Shown piece after piece: positions 10,084-18,867 of a stretch of 64,000 nt of DNA. The DNA comes from an uncultured Pelagibacteraceae bacterium (GTDB lineage Bacteria; Pseudomonadota; Alphaproteobacteria; Pelagibacterales; Pelagibacteraceae). The stretch lies in the NCBI GenBank assembly GCA_902606115.1, contig CACLFM010000002.1, positions 39,046 to 103,045 of the forward strand, in the 5' to 3' direction. The position numbers were made by a program, and so were the translations under genes. Under the pieces are notes generated by a model, which saw only the letters and a program-made list of their open reading frames with translations, was not told where the DNA came from and did no database searches. How positions within the stretch are numbered: the first letter of the stretch is position 1; each line of letters opens with the position of its first letter.

Positions 10084-10372
10084 AAAAAAAATTTTTGAGA
10101 ACAAATTTGCTCATGATGAAGAACTTAAATTTAAAGTAAATTCAAAAAGAAATAAATATTTAGGTGAATGGGCATCAGAAGTTTTAGGAAAAAAAGATGA
10201 AGAAAAAAATCAATATATACTAGAAGTAATCAAATCTGATTTTAGTGAACCAGGAGATGAGGATATAATTAAAAAATTATACCAGGATTTAAAAGATAAA
10301 AATATTTCTGAAAATGATGTTAGAGAAAAATTAAATGAATTACTTCAAGTTGCAAAAAAAGATTTTTTATAG
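10064..10372 (+). CDS. DUF1476 protein, likely F1-ATPase zeta subunit (inhibitor)
   Basis: 102 residues matching the small alphaproteobacterial DUF1476 family, whose Paracoccus member is the zeta subunit that inhibits F1-ATPase by inserting its N-terminal helix. Seen: an N-terminal charged segment (MNSFEDRKKIFENKFAHDEEL), the family hallmark of helix and Arg-Asn-Lys-Tyr-Leu-Gly (KRNKYLGEWA), and a C-terminal helical pair. It starts within the VanZ-like gene and overlaps the nuclease gene by up to 38 bases. The family match is strong; the inhibitor role here is by homology. Confidence 0.82.
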   Translation: MNSFEDRKKIFENKFAHDEELKFKVNSKRNKYLGEWASEVLGKKDEEKNQYILEVIKSDFSEPGDEDIIKKLYQDLKDKNISENDVREKLNELLQVAKKDFL

Positions 10373-10853
10373 TTTAATTATTTTTTCATTTTTAATTTCA
10401 AAACCTATTCATTCATTAGAAGTAGAGGGGATTGCAAAGGTAGTTGATGGGGACACAATTATTATTGATGAAAAAAAAATTCGTTTATTTGGAATAGACG
10501 CTCCTGAGCTAGACCAACATTGTAAAAAACCCTGGATACAATTTAATTTTATTAATTTAAATAAAAATTACAATTGTGGTTTGGTAGCAAAAGAAAAACT
10601 AAAAAAAATTATTTCTAAAAATGAAATAAAGTGCAAAGGTGAAAAATATGATCGATATAAAAGATTAATTGCCATTTGTTACAAAAAAGGAAAAGATTTA
10701 AATAAATGGCTTGTTAGAAATGGATTAGCAATTAATTATACTAAATACTCAAAAAAATATTTAAGATCTGAAAATCAAGCTAAAAGAGAAAAAGTGGGTT
10801 TATGGTCAGGAGAATTTGATGAACCATGGGAATGGAGAAAAAAAAATAAATAA
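10335..10853 (+). CDS. Secreted thermonuclease-family (SNase-like) nuclease
   Basis: 172 residues: a Sec-type signal (basic start, hydrophobic run FYSLIIFSFLIS, cut near IHS) then a staphylococcal-nuclease OB-fold. Catalytic pattern: VDGDT, IRLFGIDAPE (Arg, Asp, Glu), and a second Arg in YDRYKR; the end carries KVGLWSG. It probably degrades nucleic acid in the periplasm. The start is uncertain: ATG 10335 overlaps the previous gene by 38 bases, while TTG 10350 gives a more typical signal peptide with less overlap. Confidence 0.85.
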   Translation: MNYFKLQKKIFYSLIIFSFLISKPIHSLEVEGIAKVVDGDTIIIDEKKIRLFGIDAPELDQHCKKPWIQFNFINLNKNYNCGLVAKEKLKKIISKNEIKCKGEKYDRYKRLIAICYKKGKDLNKWLVRNGLAINYTKYSKKYLRSENQAKREKVGLWSGEFDEPWEWRKKNK

Positions 10854-10867
10854 ACTATAATTGTTAA

Positions 10868-11464
10868 GTGATTCTTATCAAAAAAATTTGGTTAATTCTT
10901 TTTCTTTTTTTAATAAATTGTTCCTCAATTCCTAAAAATACTGCTGATGGTTGTTCAATATTTTCAGAAAGATACTTATGGTACAAACATTCTAAAAAAA
11001 CTGAACAAAAATGGGGGACTCCAATTTATATTCAATTAGCAATAATTAAAATGGAATCTGATTTTGATTGGCTTGCAAAACCTGAGAGAAATAAAATTTT
11101 TAAAATCATTCCTTACAAAAGACCTTCATCATCTTTTGGTTATTCACAAGCTGTCAAAGGAACTTGGAAACAATATAAAGAAGAGACCAATAATCCTCTA
11201 GCAATTAGAAGCAGATTTAAAGATAGTGTAGATTTTATCGGGTGGTATACGAATAAGTCTTCAAAAATATTAAAAATTTCAAAACAGGACGTTTTTAAAC
11301 AATACATTGCTTACCATGAGGGTTGGGGAAATTATAAACACTATAAAAATAATAAAAAAGTAATTAATTTAGCAACTAAAGTAAAGGGGTACTCTGAAAT
11401 TTATAAAAAACAATTAATAAAGTGCAAAAAAAAATTAAATAAAAAAAAATTTATAATCTATTAA
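10868..11464 (+). CDS. Lytic-transglycosylase-like (SLT fold) lipoprotein
   Basis: 198 residues from a GTG start. A short hydrophobic leader ends in a lipobox (LINC), predicting an outer-membrane lipoprotein. The body fits the lysozyme-like SLT fold: the catalytic Glu lies in AIIKMESDF, followed by SSSFGYSQAVKGTW and the late AYHEGWGNY motif. It likely trims peptidoglycan. It lies 14 bases after the nuclease gene and its stop overlaps the convergent RND gene by 4 bases. Confidence 0.8.
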   Translation: MILIKKIWLILFLFLINCSSIPKNTADGCSIFSERYLWYKHSKKTEQKWGTPIYIQLAIIKMESDFDWLAKPERNKIFKIIPYKRPSSSFGYSQAVKGTWKQYKEETNNPLAIRSRFKDSVDFIGWYTNKSSKILKISKQDVFKQYIAYHEGWGNYKHYKNNKKVINLATKVKGYSEIYKKQLIKCKKKLNKKKFIIY

Positions 11465-14400
11465 TTTAATTCTTTATTTAATTTTTCCTCGATATAATTA
11501 ATACTTTTCGTATTTTTTCCAATTATCAAGTAAATCACAGGGATAACGTACAAGGTAAAAAATGTAGAAAAAAACATACCCGCAAATATTGTTATACCAA
11601 CAGTAAGCCTGCTCGCCTCACCGGGACCACTGCTAATTATTAAAGGCAAAACCCCTAAAATAGTAGAGGAAGATGTCATTAATATTGGTCTTAATCTAAT
11701 ACTCGCAGACTCCATTACGGCAGTTTTAATATTTTTTCCTTCGGCTCTTAATTGATTAGCAAACTCAACAATTAATATTCCATTCTTTGTTGCTAAACCA
11801 ATTAGAATAATTAAAGCTATTTGACTATAAACATTTATTGAACTTCCCACTAATAATAACCCAATTAAACCACCTAAAATTGCAAGCGGCACTGTCAACA
11901 TAATAGTTAATGGATGTTTAAAACTTTCAAATTGTGCAGCCATAACTAAATATGCAGTTATTAATGCTAAAACAAAAATTAAATAAATTTGATAACTAAT
12001 TTCTTTAATTTGCTCACTTTCACCTTTAAATTCAACTCTAGCTGCTGGTGTATTTTTCTTTACTACATTTTCTAAAAAATTAAGCGCAGACACTAATGTG
12101 TAATCACCTACAATGTTTGCAGATATAGTCACAGCTTTTTGTCTATTATACCTTGATAAAAATGGGGCAGTACCTTCTTCATCTATTGAAACTAGATTAG
12201 ATAGTGAAATAAGCTTATTAGTGTTCATAGATCTAACATAAACTTTATTTAAGCTTGAGGGTTCATTTCTATTACTAATATCACCTTGTAGTATTATAGA
12301 ATATTCTTTTCCATCCTTAGTAAAGTTAGTAACATTTCTTGACCCAAAAATTGTTTCAATAGTTTTTCCAATCTCTACAGTAGAGATACCCAAATCAGAT
12401 GTTTTTTTTTGATTTATTTTTACATTTAAAATTGGTTTATTAAGCTCAAAATCATCCTCTATATTAGCAAGATTTTTATTTTTTCTTGCTTCTGTCTTAA
12501 TTATTTCTTTCCATCTTATTAATTCTTCATAAGTATTACCTTGAATCACAAATTGAATTGGTTTTTCAACTCCACCAGTTCTAATTCCTTGTGGCATGAT
12601 AGGGAAGGCTAAAACACCAGGCACTTTAGAAATTTCCTTAAAAGACTCCATCATAATTTTTTGACCTCCTTTATCTCTTTTCTCCCAACTTTCTAGCAAA
12701 GCAATTATGAAAGCAGAATTTACTTGTTTACTACTTTTTCCAAACCCCGGAACTCTCAATATTATTCTTCGATATTCACCTTTACCAATTTTTGGTAAAA
12801 GAAAACCCTCAATTTCTTGTGCTTTGGCTGATGTAAAATCAAAGCCAGAACTTTGTGGTGCTTTTACAATCACAAAAAAAGCTCCTCTATCTTCTTTTGG
12901 TATTAACTGTTTTGGAGCATAAAGAAATGCAGCAATAGTAAGTATTAAGACAAACAACAAAAAAAACATAACTATTTTTTTTTTTTCAATCCAGTATGCT
13001 AACGAAATTTTGTAAAAAGCTCTAAAATCTTTTAGTTTTTTTTCAAAACTATTAGTTAATTTATTTTTTTTGTCATTATTGCTAAGAACTTTACTTGCTA
13101 ACATTGGGCTTAGAGACAGAGCTACAAAGCTAGAAATTATTACTGAGAAACTTAACGTAACCGCAGTTTCCATATAAAGAACACTTGTTAATCCCTTAAC
13201 AAAAATTAGAGGAATAAAAACAGCTACAAGAACTAAAGTAGTTGCGATTATAGCAAATGAAACTTGTTTCGATCCTTTATAAGCAGCTACTAATGGCGTT
13301 TCCCCCATCTCAATTCTTCTCACTATATTTTCTAACATTACAATTGCATCATCAACTACAATTCCAATTGCTAACACTAAAGCCATTAATGTAAAAAGAT
13401 TTATAGAAAAACCAAAAAAATAAATTGCCAAGAAAGTAGAAATTAGTGAAACAGGTAAAGCCACAAGAGGTACTATTAAAGATCTGAAATTTCCTAAAAA
13501 AGAATAAATTATAAATGACACAAGTATTAAGGCAACAAAAAGAGTTTTGTAAACTTCCCTAATTGCACTTGATATGTAATTGCTTCTATCGAAAGAGACT
13601 TCTAATTTAGTTCCATCTGGTAAACTAGGCTCGATTTGTTTTATTTTATTCTTAATTCTATTAGCAACAGAGATAGTATTTGCATCTGAGTTTTGATAAA
13701 TACCAATCCCAACAACTTGCCTACCATTTCCTTTAAATAATGTTCTTGTGGACACAGGTCCAAATTCTATTCTAGCTACATCTTCAAGTTTTGTTATAGA
13801 TCCATCAACTGATTTTTTTAAAGGTAATTTTTTAAGAGCATCTAAAGTTTCATATGCATTCTCTAATTTTATAGTTAGATCAATATCTTTAGACTCTATT
13901 TTGCCAGCGGGAAATTCTACATTCTCTTGTCTTAGAGCATTTTCAATATCTTGAGTTGTAAGATCTCTGGCTGCTAGAGACAGTGGATCTAACCAGACCC
14001 TTAAAGAAAGTTCCCTTTCTCCTCCCAATCTTACTCTTCCCACGCCGTCTACTGTTGAAAAATAATCAGTTAAATATCTGTCTGCATAATCAGTTAACTC
14101 GAGATCTGACATAAAGTCAGAGCTGAAACTCAACCACATGGTTGTTCTAAAACCAGCAGATTGTTTAAATATTTCTGGTGCGTCTGACTCATTTGGTAAA
14201 TTATCTAATACTCTAGCAATGGAACTTCTGACATCATTTGCAACATCATCAATATTAAGATCATCTTTAAATGTTAGGTCAATTCTCGACCTTTCGTCTT
14301 CGCTTATCGACTCTATAGATACTATTCCAGCTGTACCACCAACAAAGTCCTCAATTTTTTGAGTAATTTGTTTATCAATAACATTTGCAGATGCGCCTTT

Positions 14401-14553
14401 ATAATCTGTCTGGATTGAAACTACAGGTCTATCAATGTCTGGTATTTCGTTAGTTGGGATCTCAAAAAAAACTAGACTACCAAATATTACTAAAACTAAA
14501 CTCATCACCGAGGCAATAACAGGTCTTTTAATTGATAAGTCAGTTAGAAACAT
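11461..14553 (-). CDS. RND-family efflux pump, inner-membrane transporter (HAE1/AcrB-like)
   Basis: 1030 residues, full length for a proton-driven RND exporter. The 12-helix, two-loop layout is visible: an N-terminal signature (FLTDLSIKRPV), the proton-relay Asp pair in transmembrane helix 4 (GIVVDDAIV, about residue 400), a matching Lys in helix 10 (TKNGILIVEFA) and the repeat-specific MEASIRLRPIL-like motif (ESASIRLRP). It is preceded by a membrane fusion protein one base upstream. No outer-membrane TolC gene is nearby. Substrate unknown. Confidence 0.95.
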   Translation of the reverse strand: MFLTDLSIKRPVIASVMSLVLVIFGSLVFFEIPTNEIPDIDRPVVSIQTDYKGASANVIDKQITQKIEDFVGGTAGIVSIESISEDERSRIDLTFKDDLNIDDVANDVRSSIARVLDNLPNESDAPEIFKQSAGFRTTMWLSFSSDFMSDLELTDYADRYLTDYFSTVDGVGRVRLGGERELSLRVWLDPLSLAARDLTTQDIENALRQENVEFPAGKIESKDIDLTIKLENAYETLDALKKLPLKKSVDGSITKLEDVARIEFGPVSTRTLFKGNGRQVVGIGIYQNSDANTISVANRIKNKIKQIEPSLPDGTKLEVSFDRSNYISSAIREVYKTLFVALILVSFIIYSFLGNFRSLIVPLVALPVSLISTFLAIYFFGFSINLFTLMALVLAIGIVVDDAIVMLENIVRRIEMGETPLVAAYKGSKQVSFAIIATTLVLVAVFIPLIFVKGLTSVLYMETAVTLSFSVIISSFVALSLSPMLASKVLSNNDKKNKLTNSFEKKLKDFRAFYKISLAYWIEKKKIVMFFLLFVLILTIAAFLYAPKQLIPKEDRGAFFVIVKAPQSSGFDFTSAKAQEIEGFLLPKIGKGEYRRIILRVPGFGKSSKQVNSAFIIALLESWEKRDKGGQKIMMESFKEISKVPGVLAFPIMPQGIRTGGVEKPIQFVIQGNTYEELIRWKEIIKTEARKNKNLANIEDDFELNKPILNVKINQKKTSDLGISTVEIGKTIETIFGSRNVTNFTKDGKEYSIILQGDISNRNEPSSLNKVYVRSMNTNKLISLSNLVSIDEEGTAPFLSRYNRQKAVTISANIVGDYTLVSALNFLENVVKKNTPAARVEFKGESEQIKEISYQIYLIFVLALITAYLVMAAQFESFKHPLTIMLTVPLAILGGLIGLLLVGSSINVYSQIALIILIGLATKNGILIVEFANQLRAEGKNIKTAVMESASIRLRPILMTSSSTILGVLPLIISSGPGEASRLTVGITIFAGMFFSTFFTLYVIPVIYLIIGKNTKSINYIEEKLNKELN

Positions 14554-14554
14554 T

Positions 14555-15418
14555 TTAATCTAAAATTTTAATTTTTATCTTGTCCCTTACTTTTGAAATA
14601 CCTTCGGTAACTATCTTATCTCCCAAAGATAAGCCCTCAGTTATGGAAACTTTACCAAAATTTCTCTTTCCTATTTTTATTTCAACTTTATTAACTGTAT
14701 TATCTTCGAGAACTTTATAGACAAAAGCAGTGTCCCCTTGAATTAAAATTGAATTTTCAGGAATACCTAATTGTTCTTTTTTGTCATAAATAATCTTAAT
14801 ATCTAACAGCATACCAGGTATCAATTTTAATTCTTTATTTTCAACGATAATGTTGGCAAGAACAGATCTAGTGCTTGGGTCTACTCTTGAGCTTACAGAG
14901 TTCACAGTTCCATAAAATCTTCTTTTGAATGAATCTGATTTCACTTCTACTGACAGTCCTGGCTTTAGTATATTTAAATATATTTCAGGGACTTTAATAT
15001 TCAAAACTATTGAAGAGGTATCATCTAAAGTTAAAATAAATGATTCTGTACCTAAAACCCCTTGGGCTATTTCTCTTTTTCCCACTATACCATCGAAAGG
15101 TGCAATAATTTTTTCATCAGAAGTTTCTAAAATTAATTCTCCCTCTTCTACAATCTTACCAATAATAATATTTTCATTAAACATTTTATCTTTTTTAATT
15201 CTATAATTTCTATTTTTTAAAGATAATGCCGTACCAAAAGTTTCTATACTATCATAAAATATAGACTTGTTCACCGTCTCAACTATGACCCCAGGTGGAG
15301 GCATTTTTGAAAATTTTTTTATAAAATGTTTGGTAATAAAATGCCTACCTACTATTACTGAAATAATAATAATTACTAAAAAAATTAAAAAAAATTGAAT
15401 TTTATTTGATTTAATCAT
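14555..15418 (-). CDS. RND efflux adaptor (membrane fusion protein), hairpin-less
   Basis: 287 residues, shorter than the usual 360-400. An N-terminal membrane anchor (about 9-27) is followed by the lipoyl domain, beta-barrel and membrane-proximal domains. The second lipoyl half (IIAPFDGIVGKR) comes directly after the first half (IIIGKIVEEGELILET), with no room for the alpha-helical hairpin that normally separates them and touches TolC. The beta-barrel SRVDPSTRSVLANI and C-terminal domain are normal. It overlaps the sulfurtransferase start by 4 bases and sits one base before the pump gene. Likely the partner of that pump. Confidence 0.88.
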   Translation of the reverse strand: MIKSNKIQFFLIFLVIIIISVIVGRHFITKHFIKKFSKMPPPGVIVETVNKSIFYDSIETFGTALSLKNRNYRIKKDKMFNENIIIGKIVEEGELILETSDEKIIAPFDGIVGKREIAQGVLGTESFILTLDDTSSIVLNIKVPEIYLNILKPGLSVEVKSDSFKRRFYGTVNSVSSRVDPSTRSVLANIIVENKELKLIPGMLLDIKIIYDKKEQLGIPENSILIQGDTAFVYKVLEDNTVNKVEIKIGKRNFGKVSITEGLSLGDKIVTEGISKVRDKIKIKILD

Positions 15419-16236
15419 GGTGAGTACTTACCATATTCACTCCAAGATCCATCATAAATAATTGGCTGGTATTCATTATTTATAATTTTGTAAGCATATG
15501 CTAAAACTGAGGCAGTGACTCCTGATCCACACGTAAACACAAAATTATTATTATTCGTATTGATTATTCTCTTAAAAATTAATTTTAATTCATGATTAGT
15601 TTTAAATTCATTTGTATTTTGATTAATACACTCCCCGAAAGGCAAACATATAGAATTTTTTATATTACCTTTTCTCAATCCTTCTCTAGGCTCATTTATA
15701 TCACCATTAAATCTTTTAAAACTTCTAGCATCAACTACTACAAAATTCTTTGAATTGATGTTTTCATTTATTTGGCCCATATTAAAAACGTGTTTATCTG
15801 TTTTTTTTGCTTTATAATTTGATATTTCAACTTTAGTTTTTTTATTAGTTAAAGGTTTGTTTTCGCATTTCCATTTTTTTAATCCTCCATTTAAAATATG
15901 TAACTTTTCAATATCGTGCCCAAAATATAAAAATGAAAACCAGCATCTACAAGCTGAATATAATGCTGAATTATCGTAGATAAGAATTTTGTCATTGTTA
16001 GAGACACCCAATTCGGAAATGCTTTTGCTCCATTGTTCTTCTGTTGGAAGCATATGTGGAAGATCAGTATCCTTTTTAGATGTTTTGTCTAAATCAAAAA
16101 AAACTGAGTTATGAATATGATTTTCCTCATATTCTAAATAAGGATTCCTATCTTCTAATGGCAGATGCCACGAAGCATCTATTATTTTAAATTCTTTTAA
16201 ATTTTTTTCTGCAATTTCTGTAGAAATTAAACTCAT
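15415..16236 (-). CDS. sseA: Two-domain sulfurtransferase (3-mercaptopyruvate/thiosulfate)
   Basis: 273 residues forming two rhodanese domains. The catalytic loop is CGSGVTAS near the C-terminus, the CGSGVT type seen in 3-mercaptopyruvate sulfurtransferases rather than the basic loop of thiosulfate rhodaneses. The N-terminal domain has the non-catalytic rhodanese fold with the CRCWFSF segment. The start overlaps the msrA stop by 4 bases. The pairing with msrA suggests a sulfur/redox role, but only the fold and loop are seen. Confidence 0.9.
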   Translation of the reverse strand: MSLISTEIAEKNLKEFKIIDASWHLPLEDRNPYLEYEENHIHNSVFFDLDKTSKKDTDLPHMLPTEEQWSKSISELGVSNNDKILIYDNSALYSACRCWFSFLYFGHDIEKLHILNGGLKKWKCENKPLTNKKTKVEISNYKAKKTDKHVFNMGQINENINSKNFVVVDARSFKRFNGDINEPREGLRKGNIKNSICLPFGECINQNTNEFKTNHELKLIFKRIINTNNNNFVFTCGSGVTASVLAYAYKIINNEYQPIIYDGSWSEYGKYSP

Positions 16237-16679
16237 AAATTTTTCAAAAGATATTTTTGATGATAATCTTCAGCCTTACAATAATTTAAGACCTCACTTA
16301 TTTTTGTGATAATTTTGCCTTTAAAATCAAAATTTTTTTCCTCTAAAACTTTCTCTGCAGTCTTTTTTTGAGCCTCATTTAAATAAAAAATTTCACTTCT
16401 ATACTGAGTTCCTATATCTGGGCCTTGTCGATCAAGAGTTGTAGGATCATGAAAATCAAAGAATAAACTTATTATTTTTTCATATGGTAAAATTTTTTCA
16501 TTAAACTCAATTTTTACAACTTCAGCATGCCCCGTTAATCCAGTACAAACTTCTTGATATGTTGTATCTTTGTTTTTGCCGCCACAATATCCTACTTCAG
16601 TTTTGGACACACCATCTAATTCACCAAATTTTCTTTCTGGTCCCCAAAAACATCCTAAACCTAAGATCGCTATTTCCAT
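16233..16679 (-). CDS. msrA: Peptide methionine-S-sulfoxide reductase
   Basis: 148 residues. The active-site motif GCFWGPE near the N-terminus carries the catalytic Cys; TEVGYCGG, FFDFHDPTTLDRQGPDIGTQYRS and AEDYHQKYL are family hallmarks. It repairs oxidised methionine using thioredoxin. A Cys sits just before AEDYHQ, which may serve as resolving residue (inference). It heads the minus-strand run msrA-sseA-adaptor-pump, whose overlaps suggest one transcript. Confidence 0.96.
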   Translation of the reverse strand: MEIAILGLGCFWGPERKFGELDGVSKTEVGYCGGKNKDTTYQEVCTGLTGHAEVVKIEFNEKILPYEKIISLFFDFHDPTTLDRQGPDIGTQYRSEIFYLNEAQKKTAEKVLEEKNFDFKGKIITKISEVLNYCKAEDYHQKYLLKNL

Positions 16680-16723
16680 TGATTATTAAATTAAAGTATC
16701 TAAAAGTATGAAGAGTTAATCAT

Positions 16724-17605
16724 ATGCTCAATAAAAATCAATTAGGTTTTTTGTACATGTTTCTATCAGTGTGTGCTTTTTCAATAATGGATTTAATAAT
16801 AAAATGGACTGCTGACTATCCACTTGGCCAAGTTGTTTTTTTTAGAGGTTTTTTTGGCATAATTTTTTATTTTTTTATAATACCTAAAAGTAGAATTAAA
16901 AATTTTTATCAGACAACAAGAGTTTTTCTGCATTTACTAAGATGTTTGATAGGCTTAATTGCCATGATAGCAATTTTTATTGCATTGAGAAACTTACCTC
17001 TAGCTACTGTAGTTAGTATATCATTCGCAGCACCAATATTTACAACCATATTTTCGATTTTTTTCCTGAGTGAGAAAGTGGGTTTGTACAGATGGTTAGC
17101 TGTAATTATTGGATTTATAGGAATCCTAATTATTACAGAACCTGGATTTGAAGATCTAAATATTTATTATATCTTCCCAATAATATTTTGCATTGGTTTG
17201 TCATATGTTGCCATTGCAATAAGACAACTTTCTTCAACTGAACCAGTTTGGTTAATTTCACTAAACTTTTCAATTGCAATTACCATCGCTGGATTGTGTA
17301 CTCTGCCTTATGGATGGAAAATACCCTCCTTATTCGATTTTTTTGTTTTATCATTAGTTGGTTTATTTGGAGGCGTTGCAAATCTTTGGTTAAGTCAATC
17401 ATATAAATTTTCTGAGGTATCTCTAGTAACTCCATTAAAATATTTAGGATTAGTTTTTGCAATTTTTTTTGGTTATTTAATTTGGGGTGAAGTTCCATCT
17501 TTAAAATCACTATTTGGAGGCTTATTAGTAATACTATCCTCAGTCATAATATTTAGGCGTGAATTAATATTTAAAAAATTGAACCCCATTCAAAGAAATG
17601 AGTAA
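16724..17605 (+). CDS. EamA/DMT-family transporter
   Basis: 293 residues with about ten transmembrane helices in two EamA repeats. Typical motifs: FFRGFFG in helix 2, NLPLATVVSISFAAPIFTTIFS at the end of repeat one and EVSLVTPLKYLGLVFAIFFGYLIWGE at the end of repeat two. DMT members export amino acids or metabolites; the substrate cannot be read from sequence. It overlaps the glycosylase gene by 8 bases. Confidence 0.88.
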   Translation: MLNKNQLGFLYMFLSVCAFSIMDLIIKWTADYPLGQVVFFRGFFGIIFYFFIIPKSRIKNFYQTTRVFLHLLRCLIGLIAMIAIFIALRNLPLATVVSISFAAPIFTTIFSIFFLSEKVGLYRWLAVIIGFIGILIITEPGFEDLNIYYIFPIIFCIGLSYVAIAIRQLSSTEPVWLISLNFSIAITIAGLCTLPYGWKIPSLFDFFVLSLVGLFGGVANLWLSQSYKFSEVSLVTPLKYLGLVFAIFFGYLIWGEVPSLKSLFGGLLVILSSVIIFRRELIFKKLNPIQRNE

Positions 17606-18224
17606 AAAACCGTATTATTGGTCCAGAGCAATAAGAGCTCTATCCAAAAAGGATAAAGTAATGAAAGGATTAATCCTAAAATATCAAGACAAAACTTTAA
17701 CGACACGTAAAGATTTATTTTATTCTTTATGCAAAAGTATTATTGGACAACAAATAAGTGTTGCGGCTGCTAATTCAGTTTTTAATAAATTTTCAAAAGC
17801 ATGCAAAGGTAAAATAAGACCTGCTAACGTATCTGCTTTAAATAAGTTAAAATTAAAAAATTGTGGTTTGAGCAGACAAAAAATAAAAGGTATTCAAGAA
17901 CTCGCAAAAAAATTTCAAGATAAATCTTTCAACACAAGAAAAATAAAATATATGAGTGATGAAGAAGCAATTGATTACCTTTCAAATTTACGTCAAATTG
18001 GAAGGTGGTCCGCAGAAATGATTCTAATTTTTAACTTAAATAGATCTAATATCTGGCCTATTCAAGACATTGGTTTATTAAGAGCTATTTCAAATAATTA
18101 TAAAAAAAAATATCATCCTCCAAAAAATTTCGTGGAAAAATTGAATAAAAGATTTACTCCTTACTGTACTGTAGCCACTTGGTATTTGTGGAGGTCAATA
18201 GATGATGAACCAATACAGTACTAG
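17598..18224 (+). CDS. DNA-3-methyladenine glycosylase (HhH-GPD, AlkA-like)
   Basis: 208 residues of the helix-hairpin-helix GPD superfamily. Seen: SIIGQQISVAAANSVFNKF at the N-terminal half, the hairpin around LRQIGRWSAEMILIF, and the catalytic Asp in IWPIQDIGL. It excises alkylated bases such as 3-methyladenine. There is no iron-sulfur cysteine cluster, which argues against MutY/Nth. Short AlkA-type proteins like this lack the N-terminal AlkA domain. Confidence 0.9.
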   Translation: MSKKPYYWSRAIRALSKKDKVMKGLILKYQDKTLTTRKDLFYSLCKSIIGQQISVAAANSVFNKFSKACKGKIRPANVSALNKLKLKNCGLSRQKIKGIQELAKKFQDKSFNTRKIKYMSDEEAIDYLSNLRQIGRWSAEMILIFNLNRSNIWPIQDIGLLRAISNNYKKKYHPPKNFVEKLNKRFTPYCTVATWYLWRSIDDEPIQY

Positions 18225-18300
18225 AAAAATATACTCACTTTTCTAAATTTCTAATGTAGTAAATTTTTTGTGTATAGGATAAAATTTACAGATATTTTAA

Positions 18301-18831
18301 ATGTCAAAAAAGCTAATTATTGATTGGGATACATATAACAAGTCTATAGATAAGCTTGCTTTACAAATTAATGATAGCGGATACAGCCCAAGCTTTATCA
18401 TATGTATAGCAAGAGGTGGTCTTAGAGTAGGGGATATTCTAAGCAGGATTTTTAACGTGAAGTGTGGATATTTGGGTGTTGAGAGTTATTCTGCAAAAAA
18501 GGAGAATCAAATTGCTAATACGCAAAATGAATTAACTTTCGCAAGAGATTTATCAACTACTTCAAGAAATTATGGTGAAAATATATTAGTAACCGACGAC
18601 CTGATAGATACCGGTATAACATTGGAAAAGACTTTAAAATGGTTAAAAAATTATAAAGATTTTAAAGAAAAAAAAATTAATTTTAAATCGGCTGTGCTTT
18701 ATAAAAAAGAAAAATCTAAATTTAATTCAGATTATATAGTTCATAATCTACAGGATAATCCGTGGATTGTATTTCCATATGAATTAAGAGAATTAGTTTC
18801 TATAGAGGATTTGAGGAAAGAATTGAAGTAA
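18301..18831 (+). CDS. Purine phosphoribosyltransferase (xanthine/hypoxanthine-guanine type)
   Basis: 176 residues of the type I PRTase fold. The PRPP-binding loop is ILVTDDLIDTGITLE (about residue 100); IARGGLRVGDILS contains the pyrophosphate loop. The C-terminal WIVFPYELRE resembles xanthine/guanine PRTases of the Gpt group. It salvages free purine bases. A convergent NCS2 purine permease lies 37 bases away across a shared hairpin, fitting one uptake-and-salvage function. Confidence 0.85.
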   Translation: MSKKLIIDWDTYNKSIDKLALQINDSGYSPSFIICIARGGLRVGDILSRIFNVKCGYLGVESYSAKKENQIANTQNELTFARDLSTTSRNYGENILVTDDLIDTGITLEKTLKWLKNYKDFKEKKINFKSAVLYKKEKSKFNSDYIVHNLQDNPWIVFPYELRELVSIEDLRKELK

Positions 18832-18832
18832 A

Positions 18833-18858
18833 GGGGGCTAGCTTATTAACCAGCCCCT
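18833..18858. terminator. Hairpin between the convergent purine genes
   Basis: GGGGCT at 18834-18839 pairs with AGCCCC at 18852-18857 around a 12-base loop. It sits 3 bases after the PRTase stop and 10 bases before the permease stop, so it can serve both directions. An AT-rich run follows on the plus side (ATTATTTTTA). Confidence 0.7.
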
Positions 18859-18867
18859 CAATTATTT

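Noticed and set aside
18225..18300. Possible riboswitch before the purine phosphoribosyltransferase
   Set aside because: Only 76 AT-rich bases with no purine-riboswitch-like paired stems or conserved core; nothing beyond a promoter is supported.
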